From: Collybiopsis luxurians FD-317 M1
Lineage: Eukaryota; Basidiomycota; Agaricomycetes; Agaricales; Omphalotaceae
Direction: 5' to 3'
NCBI GenBank assembly: GCA_000827265.1
Contig: KN834778.1
Location: 13,097 to 77,096 of the forward strand
Length of the DNA stretch: 64,000 bases
Part shown: positions 33,511-45,673 of the stretch, one piece after another
Position numbering within the stretch: the stretch's first letter is position 1
How the letters are laid out: each line of letters starts with the position of its first letter
Position numbers and translations under genes: made by a program
Notes under the pieces: model-generated
The model's database searches: none
What the model was told of the DNA's origin: nothing
Seen by the model: only the letters and a program-made list of their open reading frames with translations

Positions 33511-36500
33511 TTACGCGTATGGGCCCATATTGGGAGAGTTTTGCGCATAATACATGTATTGGGGGGTTTGGTAAAGGTGAGCAGGAAGGTTCTGCGCCGG
33601 CATGCCACCATATTGAAGCATGGTACCTGCTTGGGTCAAGCTGGGCGACTGGGTTCCATATTGTCCATTCTGAGGAGCGGCGGCCGGAGCCGGGAGACTA
33701 CCAGTACGACGAATGGGACCGCGGGGACTCGTCGCCTCTGGGGAGCGCATACCATATGAGCCATAGTCATTTCCAGGACTATAAACGTTCTGAGCGTTAG
33801 CTTGAGCTCTTGCAACTCCTACATCGTACGAGGGATCAATGTGAAGCTGAGGGGGACCAGCTTGAGGGTTCTGTCCACCCATTTGTAACGCTGCCATCAT
33901 CGAAGCCAAGCCTTGATCATTGGAAGGATAACCCTGCGGAAGCCCTGGAACATAAGAGCTTTGCGAGTTCTTGCCCTTTCCAGAGCTGGGAACACTGTTT
34001 GTGTACGTAGGTTGATAATTGGGAATAGGGAGACCAACTTCTTCTATCAACCGACGGTAGGCCTGAGTAGCGATGACCTTCAACTCGATAAGTACACGTT
34101 TTGTCGCCTCCATAAATTGCACCTTGTCCAAAGGATCAAGGAAAGGACTGGTGAGGATTTTGTGAACTACAGCTACACCGTTGACCTGGTCACCGAGCAC
34201 GTCAGTGAGAACATGATCAGCCGGCGAGGCGAACAACGCTTCAACAATCTGCCGCGAAGCCTCTGGTTCAATCTTCTGATTGACGATCCTCAAGACAGTT
34301 AACGAAGCCAATTTGTGGGTACACAGATGGGAGAGGTGAGGAGTGAAGCGTGGGGCCAGCAAATTATAGCGCGAGGGGAATCCAGAATTATCGAGGAGCC
34401 ACGTGAGCAAAAGAGCGCCGTTTGGATTCGTAGCCAAAGGAATCGAGTTCAAGATGATGGTGGTGGCGATACGGCGCTGCTGGCTAAGAGTGATGTGAGG
34501 GCTTTCGAGGCAGGCGCGCATACTGCGAGCACCAAAACGACCTTGAGCTATTTCCCACATACGATCAACAATGGCATCAAAAATAAAGTCATTGGCTGGA
34601 GCACCGAAGCGGAGACAGCACTGAACGACGTAATTTCCAAACTGATCCAAAAGTAGAGGTGGCGCATAAGGCCGGAGGTTTTGTGCAACGAGGCCAATTT
34701 CCTCTGGGGTAGAAACGCACTCAATAATCTTTTGCGCGGCCCACGTTCCATTCTTGTGGATTCCGATCATGGCGAGACTTGGACAGATCCGTTCCAACAT
34801 GGCAAACTTGGGGCCGGTGGTGCACTTTTCGAACAGTTTCTGGACCACCTGAAATTGAATTGAGATGATGGTTTCGAAAAGATTCACACAAACGACCAAC
34901 CGTGTTACCGAGCCAGTCAGAAGCCAAATCGACGATTTCCCCATCAAGAAAATCGCCTGCAACATTGTCAACTTCTTCTGTGCTCATGGTTCCCGAATCC
35001 AATCGCTTGCGCAACTCGCGCAGTTTGGAGGCATCCCAGCGTCTATTGTGAGGCCTCTCTGATACGAGAGGAATAGTTGTATAATACATGGTAGGCGGGC
35101 GGAACTCTGTTGCACAAATCAATACAAATCCAATGGCTGTTTCAAGATTTACAGACCTGCAAGAGCTGCAATATCCGCTTCTGCATCGGCACTGCCAACA
35201 CTCAACTCCTTCATGATCATCTGCTGTTCAGTAATGGACGGGGTCCATCCGGGAGGTTTAGCAAGACCATCCGGAGCCAAAGACGAAGCATGAATGCCCG
35301 AACCGATCATGCTCAGCAGCAAGTTGGATCTGTAGTTCTCGACGGCTCCACTGAGGACCTGCTGGTCGGCTGGGATCGTACTTGCACCCTTGACGGCACG
35401 GAGAGCGTGTATCGTCGCGCCCACGCTAAGATCGCCCACACCTTGTACAGGTCCGGGGGCGGCTTCGTCCGCCCCGGAGCCTTCTTGACCGTTCTTGACA
35501 GGAACCTTGGCGAACCCGATACGAATGGCACCGACATCACTACCTAAAACATCACGACCATTCAACGCTTTGCGTGCACGAACGGCATCGTCAAGGCGCT
35601 CAAAGTTGACTATGATGAAAAAAAGCTTGAGAAACGGAGATGAGCATACCAGTCAAGATCACTTACTGAATCCGCAATTTTTATGAGTCAAGACTCTGGC
35701 AGATTCGATGGGACCATAAGGGCTAAACACGCTGAGAATAGTTGCGGGCGTGGTAGTAGAAGGGATGGAGCCAATCCAGAGCGCCCGAGTGGGGGTAGAT
35801 TGGAGCTGAGCATCAATGCCTCCAGAGGCGGCAGAAGCACTGGGAGACTTTGCAGAAGCAACGCCGGGGGAAGTCGGGCCTGGTGTGATAGGAGTTCCTT
35901 TGGCAGGAGCCACGGGGGCACTATCAGCTTTTCCAAAGCCGATGCGTACAGTTTGCCCATTGGGCATACCGATATTCCCTCCCAAACGGTTCAACACATC
36001 GTCCTTTGCCCGGATGGCATCAGCTTGGTCGACAAAGTTGACAAATCCACACTCCTGGACTAGTGTGAGACCGAGAATCAAAGGACGAGAAACGTTTTGG
36101 TAAGACGACTGACCTTCTCGGGCAAGAGCCTCAAGCTTTCAATGGCGCCATATGGGGCAAAAACGTGGATGAGCTGCTCGCTGGTCACGGCACTGTCGAG
36201 ATTCCCGATCCAAAGGGAGCGAGTAGGGGTTTGAATCTGGGAAGAGGGTCCCTCGGACTTGGGAGAGACGGAGCGATTGGTAGCTCCCGGTGCCAGCAAG
36301 TATGCAGAAGCTCGGCTGGGAGTTTCACCGTTGGGGAAATGAACGGATGTTCCACCTCGGACAGAGACCAACTTGTCCGAACTCTGAAGGATACCAGGGG
36401 GAGCGCCCAGATTGCTGGAGATAACGCTGAGACCGGAGCTGGCCTGAGTGAGCTCGTTGATATAAGAATGCGCATCGACGGCAGCGGCTCGCCTCTGTAA

Positions 36501-37610
36501 TGAGCGAGCAGGATCTTCGAGATTACCGACAGAGATGGCACGTGGACGAGTGGGGGCAGCGAGAAGATCACCACCCTGTTTGAATCCTTTGGCTACGTAA
36601 GAGGCAGGAGAATAGGAATCGGGGCTAGAAGTTTCAAAACTACTCAAACGCTGGTGCGAAAAAGCCTGATCGTCGTAAGTGTCGTACTCGTCCTCTTCGG
36701 CTGGGGGAGCAGGCGAAAGAAGGGAACCCGCGATGGAAGGCCTGGAACGATAAGGGTTGGAGACGGTACTTGCTCGTAGACGAGAAGGATTTCCGGCAAG
36801 ATTACCGGCAATAGCGGCCTGAGCCTGGGTACGAAGCTCGGAGATGGTGGCGGGAGGCCGAATGGCGTCGTCCAAACCGAGATAATCAAGGGTGTGAACG
36901 TCGAAATCATCCACCGAATCGGCAGAGGTGACGGAGCGCATTTCATCGAGAATGGGGAAACCGTTGCCGGAGCCATTTCCGGAGAGCCAAGAGGAGGAAA
37001 AAAGAGACTGACCAAAGGCATTGTTGGACAGGCCGGCAGCAGGGAGAGTGAGTGACTCTGATCTGAGACGATTCATAGTGGTGGAGGAGGATGAAACGGT
37101 GGTGTTTGAGTGGCGTAAATTGGGACGGGACGGGGCAAGACTTGTCGGGGTTGCCGAAGGACGCTGGGATTGATCCAAGAGGGATTCTGTGGAGGCGGGA
37201 GTACTGCCAAGAGTGGAAGAGGCAGCAGCAAAACGTTGGGCAGCAAGCTGTACGTTGGAAGGAAGGGTTCCTGCCCTGGCCCGTCTAAAACCGGGAGGAT
37301 AATTAGTCGGAGGCAAAGGGTTGCCATCGCCTGGAGTCGTGACAGTAGGAGAAGAATCGTTTGGAGGAGAACCACCAGATGCAATGGCGCGCAGCGCAGG
37401 AGGTCTATACCTTGCCCCAGCCAAGTTCTGCTCTGCCTGAAGCTCACGAGCACTTGAGAGAAAAGGGGAAAAATGAGACGGGAAAAAAAGAAGAAAAAAG
37501 AGAAGAACATGAACTGACCGTTTAGCGAAAGCAGCAGATGGAGCAGGAGGAGGCGTTTTGCCAGAGTTGACTCTGGGATAAGAATTTGAGTCGGACGTAG
37601 ATAGAGACAT
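33511..37610 (-). CDS. JSN1/PUF1-like RNA-binding protein (RRM + Pumilio repeats)
   Basis: A predicted protein of roughly 1,250 residues in seven exons. A long Ser/Pro-rich N-terminal region (MSLSTSDSNSYPRVNSGKTP) is followed by RRM blocks: TRSLWIGNLDSAVTSEQLIH plus CGFVNFVDQADAIRAKDDVL, then TRALWIGSIPSTTTPATILS plus CGFINFERLDDAVRARKALN. After a linker come Pumilio repeats, recognisable from WLGNTVVQKLFEKCT and MIGIHKNGTWAAQKIIECVS, with LLDQFGNYVVQCCLRFGAPA further on. The C-terminal tail is Gln/Pro/Tyr rich. Introns lie near 37,440-37,520, 36,054-36,113, 35,617-35,669, 35,107-35,156 and 34,850-34,910. This RRM-PUF order is that of yeast Jsn1/Puf1 and Puf2, which bind mRNA 3' UTRs, including those of membrane and mitochondrial proteins. 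It is divergent from CDC50 across 221 bp. Confidence 0.88.
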
Positions 37611-37831
37611 TATAAGGGCGAGAATTTTTTTTTTGTGAAAAGGAAGAAAAAGATTAAGGATTACGAATGTGAGTTTGAAGGCGCAAACTTGAGCGAATTA
37701 ATTCTTGAAACCGCACAAGAAAGAGCCAACAGTAAAAGAGTATGGTAAGTAGATTGGAGAGAATAATACTAGGAATTAGTACAACACTGGTCCTGTCCTT
37801 CCACCCAACCCACTTTCCCCCCCCCCCATTA
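37611..37831. promoter_or_regulatory. Shared promoter region of PUF gene and CDC50
   Basis: 221 bp between the two start codons. It contains an A/T tract near 37,625 and a run of 12 C just before the first CDC50 ATG. Two CACGTG E-box words lie at about 37,836 and 37,872; they fall upstream of the second in-frame ATG (37,907), so they would be promoter or leader sequence if that ATG is used. Confidence 0.35.
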
Positions 37832-39334
37832 ATGTCACGTGCATCGGCGGAAATTTCAGACAGGGGTTCACCACGTGACTCTCATACCAATCCTTCTACT
37901 ACTTCCATGGGCCTCTTTCACCGCAAGCAATCTGACTCTACCGACGATTCCACAGAGGATAAAAAGGAAAAGGGTGGCTGGAGGAGACCCGCAAGTCAGT
38001 TATCTACTATTTTCCTCACCATCTCCATCTCAATTCTCCATAGATACCGCATTCAAGCAGCAGCGACTAAAGGCCTGGCAGCCCATTCTCACTCCCAAGA
38101 CCGTCCTCCCTACCTTTTTCCTCGGAGCAATCATCTTTGGCCCTATAGGTGGCCTTCTCATATGGGGTTCTTCCCTTGTGTCCGAAATGACATTCGACTA
38201 TACAAATTGCGAAAAACTCCCTCCCTCGGAATCTAATACATCTCTCACCTATCATAACATTCCATCCTCTGAATATTCATATCATCTCTCCTCATCCGCC
38301 TCCAAGAATGTCCAAATTGAACCTCCCGTATATGCCTTTCTTAATAATACCGAGAAAGACGGCTTCGACGTGTCCAACCAACTCCAATGTGTCGTCCAGT
38401 TTGACATTCCTGCGGACCTCTCAGCCAGCGTATTCATGTATTATAAACTCACCAACTTTTACCAAAACCACCGCCGTTACGTCAAAAGTATGGACACGGA
38501 CCAGCTCAGGGGGAAAGGTGGTACTGCTACTAAATTGGACAAAGGCGAATGCAAGCCTCTCAGTTCAATCGATGGAAAAGCCATCTACCCTTGTGGCTTG
38601 ATTGCCAACTCTCTGTTCAACGGTGCGTGTTCTTAATGTCCCTTTATATCCAAGCAACCGACCTCGGTTTTCAAGACACCTTTACCAACCCAGTACTCCT
38701 GAATTCCACCGATACTAATATACGCACAAATGAAACCTATCTCTTTTCATACTCCGGGATTGCTTGGCCAGGGGAGAGCAAAAAATATGTGTCCAATCCC
38801 ATTGGGAACGGATACACCTCTCTTGATGAGATCGTTCCTCCGCCGAATTGGCAGAAAAGATTTCCAAACAACTACACCGAAGATAATGTCCCCAATCTGG
38901 CTGCCGACGAGCATTTTCAAAATTGGATGAGAACCGCCGGACTGCCAACCTTTACCAAGCTGTATGGTCGAAATGATCAAGACACCATGAAGAAGGGCAG
39001 ATACGTCGTGACTGTTGGCCTCAGTACGTTTCTACTTAGCTCCATCTTCTTTTCATGGTCACTCAGCATCACCCTAGACTATCCTGTTCTTCCTTACAAG
39101 GGCACGAAATCGATTGTCATATCCACCGTGTCATGGATAGGCGGTAAAAATCCGTTCCTCGGGTGGGCTTACGTGGCCACTGCCGGTCTTTTCGTTCTGC
39201 TGGCAATCGCAGGCACAGCCAGACATTTGATCAAGCCTCGGTGAGCGGCAACTTTGAATGCTCTCTTTTACGGGTTGTTAACTTGCTTGAACAGACGCTT
39301 GGGTGACATGTCCCTCCTTTCGTGGAACCGGTAG
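37832..39334 (+). CDS. CDC50: CDC50/LEM3 family P4-ATPase (flippase) subunit
   Basis: Exons 37832-37994, 38044-38622, 38676-39023, 39078-39240 and 39295-39334 join to a 430-residue frame (405 if ATG 37907 is used, giving MGLFHRKQSD). The protein has the family layout: NTAFKQQRLKAWQPILTPKT before a first membrane helix (VLPTFFLGAIIFGPIGGLLI), a large Cys-containing ectodomain (VFMYYKLTNFYQNHRRYVKS; CGLIANSLFNDTF), a second helix near the end (GWAYVATAGLFVLLAIAG) and the typical C-terminus RRLGDMSLLSWNR. Cdc50 proteins are obligate partners of P4-ATPases that flip phospholipids in Golgi, endosome and plasma membranes. All four introns are GT-AG. The first Met lies after a C-tract and gives an unusual Ser-rich extension, so the second start is also plausible. 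Confidence 0.93.
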
Positions 39335-39494
39335 ATTGCCATGCCTACATATCTGTCATTCACTTTACGGTCTATATCTTTACTTTATCATCTTTGGTCG
39401 TTGTACGATGCGGACGATGCTATTTATGACCTAGAATAATCCAGGATGCTTTCGATTATTACAACTAATATATAAGCAAGTACATGTACACCTG

Positions 39495-40238
39495 TCACGA
39501 TCCACGGAATCCGCCCCGACCACCGCCTCCCCGAAATCCTCCACGACCGCCGCCGCGTCCTGTACCTCCCCTTCCCCCTCTGCCGCCACGGTCGAAGCCG
39601 CGAGCTCCGCCGCCCCGACCTCTCGGAGCTCCTCTGCCTCTTGCCCCGGTCGCCCCTCTTGGTGCACCCCTTCCACGGGCCCGCTTGTTAATACCTGCAA
39701 CAAGACAAGAAATATAATGAGATATAATAGCAGATAAGTGGAATACGCGCCTCCGGGAACCTTGGGCTTGGGCAAGAAACGTTCTATTGGTAACAATTTA
39801 TCACCTCCGATAAAAACCTTGTCGCCCTTTTGAAAACTGCTGGCTACGACCCCCTCGCTCATCTTTATTGAGAAATAGACTTCATTGATTGGCCCTAGGA
39901 TCTCATCTACTTTTCCAATGACGGATTTATTTTGAAGATAGATGGGAGCATTGAAATAGGGAACCTTGTCGGGTAATGATGAGGAGCAGAGCATTTCATC
40001 TTCAACAGCGTGAATGAAAGAGCCCATTTCTGGATATAAACACTAAGCATGGTAGCTGAAGAAGAGAAAGAGGGGAAATGACCTAGAACAGTGTCTGGAG
40101 GGCCGAAATCTCGTTGCTGGAATCCGCCTCTACCGCCACCTCTGCCTAGAAAGAAAAAAAAAAATGATGAAAGTCATATTAAAAGACAAAGAGAGTACCT
40201 CCGCCGCGACCAAAACCTCTGAATCCGCCTCTGCTCAT
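39495..40238 (-). CDS. GAR1: H/ACA snoRNP subunit GAR1
   Basis: The N-terminus [14 protein letters not shown] ... [20 protein letters not shown] is a Gly/Arg-rich region. The conserved Gar1 core follows: [53 protein letters not shown] and [21 protein letters not shown] long RGG tail ends GRGGFRGS and TGA at 39,495. Gar1 binds Cbf5 in box H/ACA particles that pseudouridylate rRNA in the nucleolus. Introns split the first Gly/Arg region and the EMGSF junction. The last intron (about 39,695-39,750) must either use a GC donor (GGAG, GCGCGT) or the weak GTTCCC/ACAAG pair to keep the RGG frame. It is divergent from PEX6 with 79 bp between starts. Confidence 0.92.
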
Positions 40239-40317
40239 GATTGAATATGTTGATGCGAAGAAAGAAAAAAAAAAAAATTGAGCGCTTGAACAACGAACTT
40301 GGGCGCCTAAGAATATT
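40239..40317. promoter_or_regulatory. 79-bp bidirectional promoter (GAR1/PEX6)
   Basis: Only 79 bp separate the GAR1 and PEX6 start codons. The segment holds a 13-nt A run (40,265-40,277), then TTGAGCGCTTGAACAACGAA and GGGCGCC. Both transcripts must start within it or inside the opposing gene. Confidence 0.5.
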
Positions 40318-43300
40318 ATGAGTTTGTTGTTCGACGAATGTGTACGCGTCCAGACTGGGTTCACAACTTACAAGGCCTCTGCCAACCACCTTGTCCTTCT
40401 TGATTCCAATCTATGGAATACTTTCAAACCCATCAATAATGAGCTGTTCCTATCTCTCTATACTTCTTCTTCCCGCTCCATCATTTGTCAAGCTGCTCTC
40501 AGTGTTGACAATGGCCTGGTAATCCCAGAACAATGGCTTTCCCAACACAGGGTCATTTTTGATTCTGTAGATCAAGTCTTCATTTCTCCAGTCACTCCGA
40601 CACCTCTCACTCAAGTCTACGTGACTGCCCTCTCTCCGGCTGCCTACGACGCTGTCCTGACCCATGATGGACTCTTGGAGCACCTACTTTGTGATAAGAA
40701 ACGTATTTTACACCAAGGGACCGTCTTTGCCGCTGATACCGGAGCCTTCCTTATCAATGGCTACTCTGAATCCCACTCGAACCCCCAGTTCGAGTTTAGG
40801 CTGGACATGCTCGAGCCGGTTTCACAAGGCTACGCTGAACTAGGAAACACAACTTTTATTCTCATTGCTCCGGATGAAGATGACGAAGATGTCCAGGACG
40901 TTTTAACTCAGAGTAGCGACGATGATGAGATCCTCGAAATTGATGAAGAATTTTTGGCCAACTCGGTCGTTTATCCATCTTACAATCCAATCTCTCCCCT
41001 TTCGGCTCTGTCACATGAAAAACGCGTCGAGGAACTGACCACAGATCTTCTTTTCAAATTTGCTCCACTGTCCAGCGAAATATCTACTTTACATGACGAT
41101 CATACGTTATACCTTCGCACAGCAGATTTGGGTCGACTCGGTGTTCTCAGCGGTGACTGGGCAAGTCGAGGAATTATCTATCGTATATTTCCCTCTCATG
41201 TCTAGCTTTAGGTAGTGGCTCGTTGCTCTGAAAATATCCACTCTAGACTGGTCAAAGTTGTGGCCAACGACACTGCAGTGTCTACGTCGTATGTTCTTTT
41301 GCATCAACTTTTGAGCGCATTCTCAAAGCCTTTCTAGATGCCATACACATGGAGATCCTGTGCTCCTGCACAACTTAGTCCGAGAGAACCGCCTCTCTCC
41401 GTCCATCTCTTTACACCCAAGCTCGTTTGGTTCTCGCGAACCTCCTATACCCATTGCACGCTCCATCACGGTCGCTAGAATTGCTTCTCCTGTATCTATC
41501 AACAAGGTGTATCAGAAATCTTTTTTAGATGCTCTACGGTTACATTTTTACCGAAGACGCTTGATCAAACAAGGAGACCTCGTAGCAGTGGCTATCGATA
41601 CGGATTCCACCATGAGGCGAGATGATGACTGGGAGGGTAATGATCTGTAAGAAATGTTTCGCAATAAAGTAGATCTTATCTAACGCTGCTTTGCAAGGTA
41701 TCCTGCCACCCCTTATAGAACGAATGAGGTGGTATTCTTCATGATCTCCAACATCGAATATAACGTACCCCCGAATGATAGCAAGAATCCCGCTGTCGAC
41801 ACATACTTTGGATCAACCGCTGGTGAACTTGGATGTTGGTTTGATCCTGACTCGACGCGAATGATCCAAGCTGGACTGGATCACTCCTTCATTCCTGATG
41901 TAGGCGCATATCTCGGTTCAGGTGAATCTGCTTTGTGAACAGCATGACATCCCGATCTCAAGTCGCTTTCTAGGTGCATCTCTATCAATCACCGAAACCG
42001 GAAAGTCGGTTCAGAAACTGCTCTCCATTTCGTCTGTCGTTCTGGAACGTCGAGCCGTAGACTATAATCTTCAGCTTTCCGTTCTGCTTAAAGGCGCAAG
42101 AGGTATTGGCAAGTTTACCGCTGCCTCTCTAGTATCATGTCATTTAGGTCTGCATGTACTAGAGGTACGCTCAATTTATGAATCTCTCGAAAGTTTTTTT
42201 TTTTCCAACGTCATCCCTGGATAGGTAAACTGTTACGATATTATCGGTGAAAATGATACAAAAACCGAAGCGTTACTAAGGACAAGATTCGAGAATGCAA
42301 TTGCTTGTTCACCATGTATGCTAGTGCTTCGACACCTAGAAGCGTTTGCTCAAAGTACTCAAGCACCCGAGAATGGAAAAGGTTTTGAATCCGCCGTCGC
42401 ATTTGCTATACATGGCTGATCACGCTGTAGAACCGGTTATTGTGAACGTCGTTCGTGACTGCATTCAGAGCGCTCACCATGCATGGAAGATCAGTGGCTA
42501 TCCTGTGGTCACCTGCGGAACTACGAGCGTCGTAGAAAAAGTACCGGCTGGTTTGCTGGCTTGCTTTAAACATGAAGTTTCCTTTGAGGTGCGTCTCTTT
42601 CATTTTTTCTGTGACATACTGACTGTGCTTCCAGGCTCCGGACGAACAAGAGAGATACAGATCGTTGAAATACCTTCTTCAAAGTATGGTAGTTTCTCCC
42701 GATGTATCTATACCATACCTAGCCCAACAGACGGCTGCGTTCTTACCTGGCGACCTATGTGATCTCGTTGCGCGCGCGGAAGCAGCTGCCGTCAACAGAG
42801 TTGTCGGCTCGCAGTATGTATATGTACGTTGCTATGAATGCGCTCAAGTCTCAACCAAAAAATTTTCAGTTCCGTTGATGAATCCAGTGCATTCTCTGCT
42901 GGAGTTTCTCTAACAAGCACTGACTTCGCCGAAGCTCTGAGTCGAGCTCGGGCTTCCTATTCAGAAAGCATTGGTGCACCTAAAATTCCGAGTGTCTCGT
43001 GGGATGATGTGGGCGGTCTTGCTCAGGTCAAGGCAGATATCTTGGACACTATCCAGCTCCCCTTGGATCATCCACAGCTCTTTGCAGATGGGCTCAAGAA
43101 ACGTTCTGGAATCCTCCTCTATGGTCCCCCTGGAACGGGAAAGACACTTGTGGCAAAGGCCGTTGCAACGTCTTTCTCTCTCAACTTCTTCTCCGTCAAG
43201 GGTCCCGAACTGCTCAACATGTACATCGGAGAATCTGAAGCCAACGTGCGGAGGGTGTTTCAACGTGCCAGAGATGCAAAACCATGTGTGATTTTCTTCG

Positions 43301-44036
43301 ACGAGCTAGATTCAATCGCTCCGAAGCGAGGAAATCAGGGCGATTCTGGAGGTGTCATGGATAGAATTGTGAGCCAGTTACTGGCAGAATTGGATGGCTC
43401 TGGATCTACGGCAGATGTGTTTGTGATTGGGGCTACGAACAGGCCAGATTTGTTAGATGCGGCGCTCTTAAGGCCTGGAAGGCAGGTGTGCTTTATCTCG
43501 TCTACCTTTCTCCGATTTAACGGGTAAAGCAGGTTCGATCGTATGCTATATTTAGGTGTTAGCGAGACCCACGATGCGCAACTCAATATTCTCGAAGCGT
43601 TGACACGAAAATTTCGTCTGCACCCAGACTTGGATCTAAAACAAGTTGCCGAACAATGTTCATTCAATTATACCGGAGCAGATTTTTACGCTCTTTGTTC
43701 CGACGCACTTTTGAATGCGATGACCCGAAAGGCCGAGGAACTGGAAGAGAAACTTGGTGAGATTTCATGCAATGTCGAGCCTATAGTCCTCCGCTGAATG
43801 GCACTGTAGTTTCCTTCAACTCCCAACCCCACCTTCACCCAGATCATCCACATCCACTCACCGCTCAGTACTACCTGGCTGAAATGGCGTCTGAGGAGGA
43901 CATGCGTGTCGAAGTGACCCGGGAAGATTTCAATATCGCATTGAAAGGGCTGGTACCCAGTGTTAGTCCGGCAGAAATGGACCATTACAGGGGTATCCAG
44001 GATAGATTTTCGAGGGAAAAGACAGGTGTAAATTAG
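40318..44036 (+). CDS. PEX6: Peroxisomal AAA-ATPase PEX6 (peroxin-6)
   Basis: A multi-exon gene of roughly 1,050-1,100 codons. The N-terminal half ([20 protein letters not shown] ...; [20 protein letters not shown]) leads to a weak first AAA domain with [17 protein letters not shown] (Walker A) and [10 protein letters not shown] where a Walker B would be. The second AAA domain is canonical: [100 protein letters not shown] and [11 protein letters not shown]. It ends near [17 protein letters not shown]. Pex6 with Pex1 extracts the receptor Pex5 from the peroxisome membrane. The intron between LLRPGR and FDRML (43482-43532) has a GC donor (AAG, GCAGGT). A degenerate D1 and active D2 are usual for Pex6. 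Confidence 0.95.
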
Positions 44037-44169
44037 CAAAATAGATAGACAAACATAGCAAGGTCCCTAAAGAGGAACGGCCGGAAGCGATGGATTTGCA
44101 TGCACTGCTGACGACCAAAATTAATCAACCAAACAGATGAAGTCTCGATAGCCTCAAGACCCCTAACCT

Positions 44170-44595
44170 ACCCCACATCACACTCCTTGTAGACGAGCTC
44201 TTTACCCTCCTCGGACCCCTCTATGCCCGCTCCTCATAAGACCAGAGGTCAGATTAGGCGTGCGATAAAACATTCTTGTCTCCCAGAGTGTGAAAACTTA
44301 CCAGGTACTTGAACGAATCTCGGTTGAGAATCGCTTTTCTCAAGGACTGCAAGGTTGACAGCAGAAGGCAAGCAATACCAGTGAACCAGCCAAAGTATAA
44401 TTGAGAGGATTTGCCTCTGTTTCGAGCCCTTTTATACTTGGGACCTGTTTATACAGTTCGCTTTTACTGTAATTCTTCAAGTGTCTTTCAAAACGAGACT
44501 TACCCCAGCGCAATCATTAACTCAAAGAGCTTCTCCGGTAATTGGACTGAAGTCAACTTTTAAAAATTTCAGCTTGGACTAGTGGGACCTGCTGT
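44170..44595 (-). CDS. Possible small unidentified membrane-protein gene
   Basis: A minus-strand exon (about 44,302-44,452) bounded by ACAG acceptor and GTAAGT donor encodes PKYKRARNRGKSSQLYFGWF followed by TGIACLLLSTLQSLRKAILN and RDSFKYL. That is a basic segment plus one hydrophobic helix. A further GTAAGT donor near 44,505 and an acceptor near 44,244 suggest neighbouring short exons (…VNDCAG before, ERA-stop after). The start codon is not found and the frame of the upstream exon is not settled. No family recognised. The remainder of this intergenic interval, 44,596-45,673, shows no gene. Confidence 0.25.
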
Positions 44596-45673
44596 AGATA
44601 CTAGACAAGTCGACACTAAAAAGTAGATTTATAATGAACTAAGTGTTCATAGCTCGGATCGTATATATGGACTACAACGGAGTTTTGTGCAGCGTAAACG
44701 CGCGTGTCATTTACACCTGCGATAAAAAAAATGACCAAAAGACTTTGCTTGAGTCCAACTTGAGTCCATAGTCATAGGCTGTATGATGGAAGTTTCCTGG
44801 CTTGCTCTACTAGTAGAGATGCTTAGCGGTTACAGCTAGTGTGCACTCCCTTCCGATCTCATGAAGTGTGTAGTTCACGAGTAACCCTAGCTTAATCTTA
44901 GCAGCGCTTTTTCAAGAAAACCATTCGCTCTCAAGACTGTCTAACAAGTCGTGAGTATACCTAATTACATAGATACTTTACGGGGCGTTTCCAAGGGAGT
45001 TTGACATGTAAAAGTCTTACGATGATAGCTTGCAGTTCAAAAATTGGCTGATTCATGTTGAACGCTGCAATTCAAACGTTTGGTGTCATGTCAATATCAG
45101 TCACACTGCTCCTCTCCTTGAGAAGAATGGTCCTTGAAAGGATAATCAGCAATCTCCGGCAATTTGGATGGCGACTGGAATGCAGGGCTACCTCAATCGG
45201 TTAGATGTTCCCTGGGATGTGAATGCAAAAGTGTGTGAGACGAGTTGATACTTTAGACTTTCATGGATATTTTACCTACAGGTTATGGGCGGCCTATTAT
45301 CACCATCAGTGAGGCAGTTGAGCCTGCAGTACACTGTAGAGGGGAACGGTCTGTGGAAGCACACAAAGATGTAGACTGCCAGTGAACTGGTGGCTCAAAA
45401 GAGCTACATATGGCCATACGATCACGTTATCATTTTTGATCGAGGAGTTCGATCAAGCAACTTGCGTGTTCCTGTTGTGTTCCTGTGAAGAAAAGTTCAA
45501 GAATGGCTTTCTTTAATCCAACGGAACCACGACATGAGCTTCCGTATATATTTAATTGACAGGACATCTTCCTTTCCGCAGTTTTGTCACGCCAAAAAGC
45601 CTCTTTAAATATTCAAGACCATGCCAGTGAAAAATCGGAAATCCCACTCCTCCCGCGACCCACGTACAGAATT

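Noticed and set aside
35683..36063. Plus-strand open frames opposite the PUF/RRM gene
   Set aside because: Shadows of a GC-rich coding strand; they lack family motifs, whereas the minus strand carries clear RRM and PUF repeats.
39484..39717. Plus-strand Pro/Arg-rich open frame opposite the GAR1 tail
   Set aside because: It is the antisense shadow of the Gly/Arg-rich RGG tail; the Pro-rich composition follows from GGN/CGN codons read backwards.
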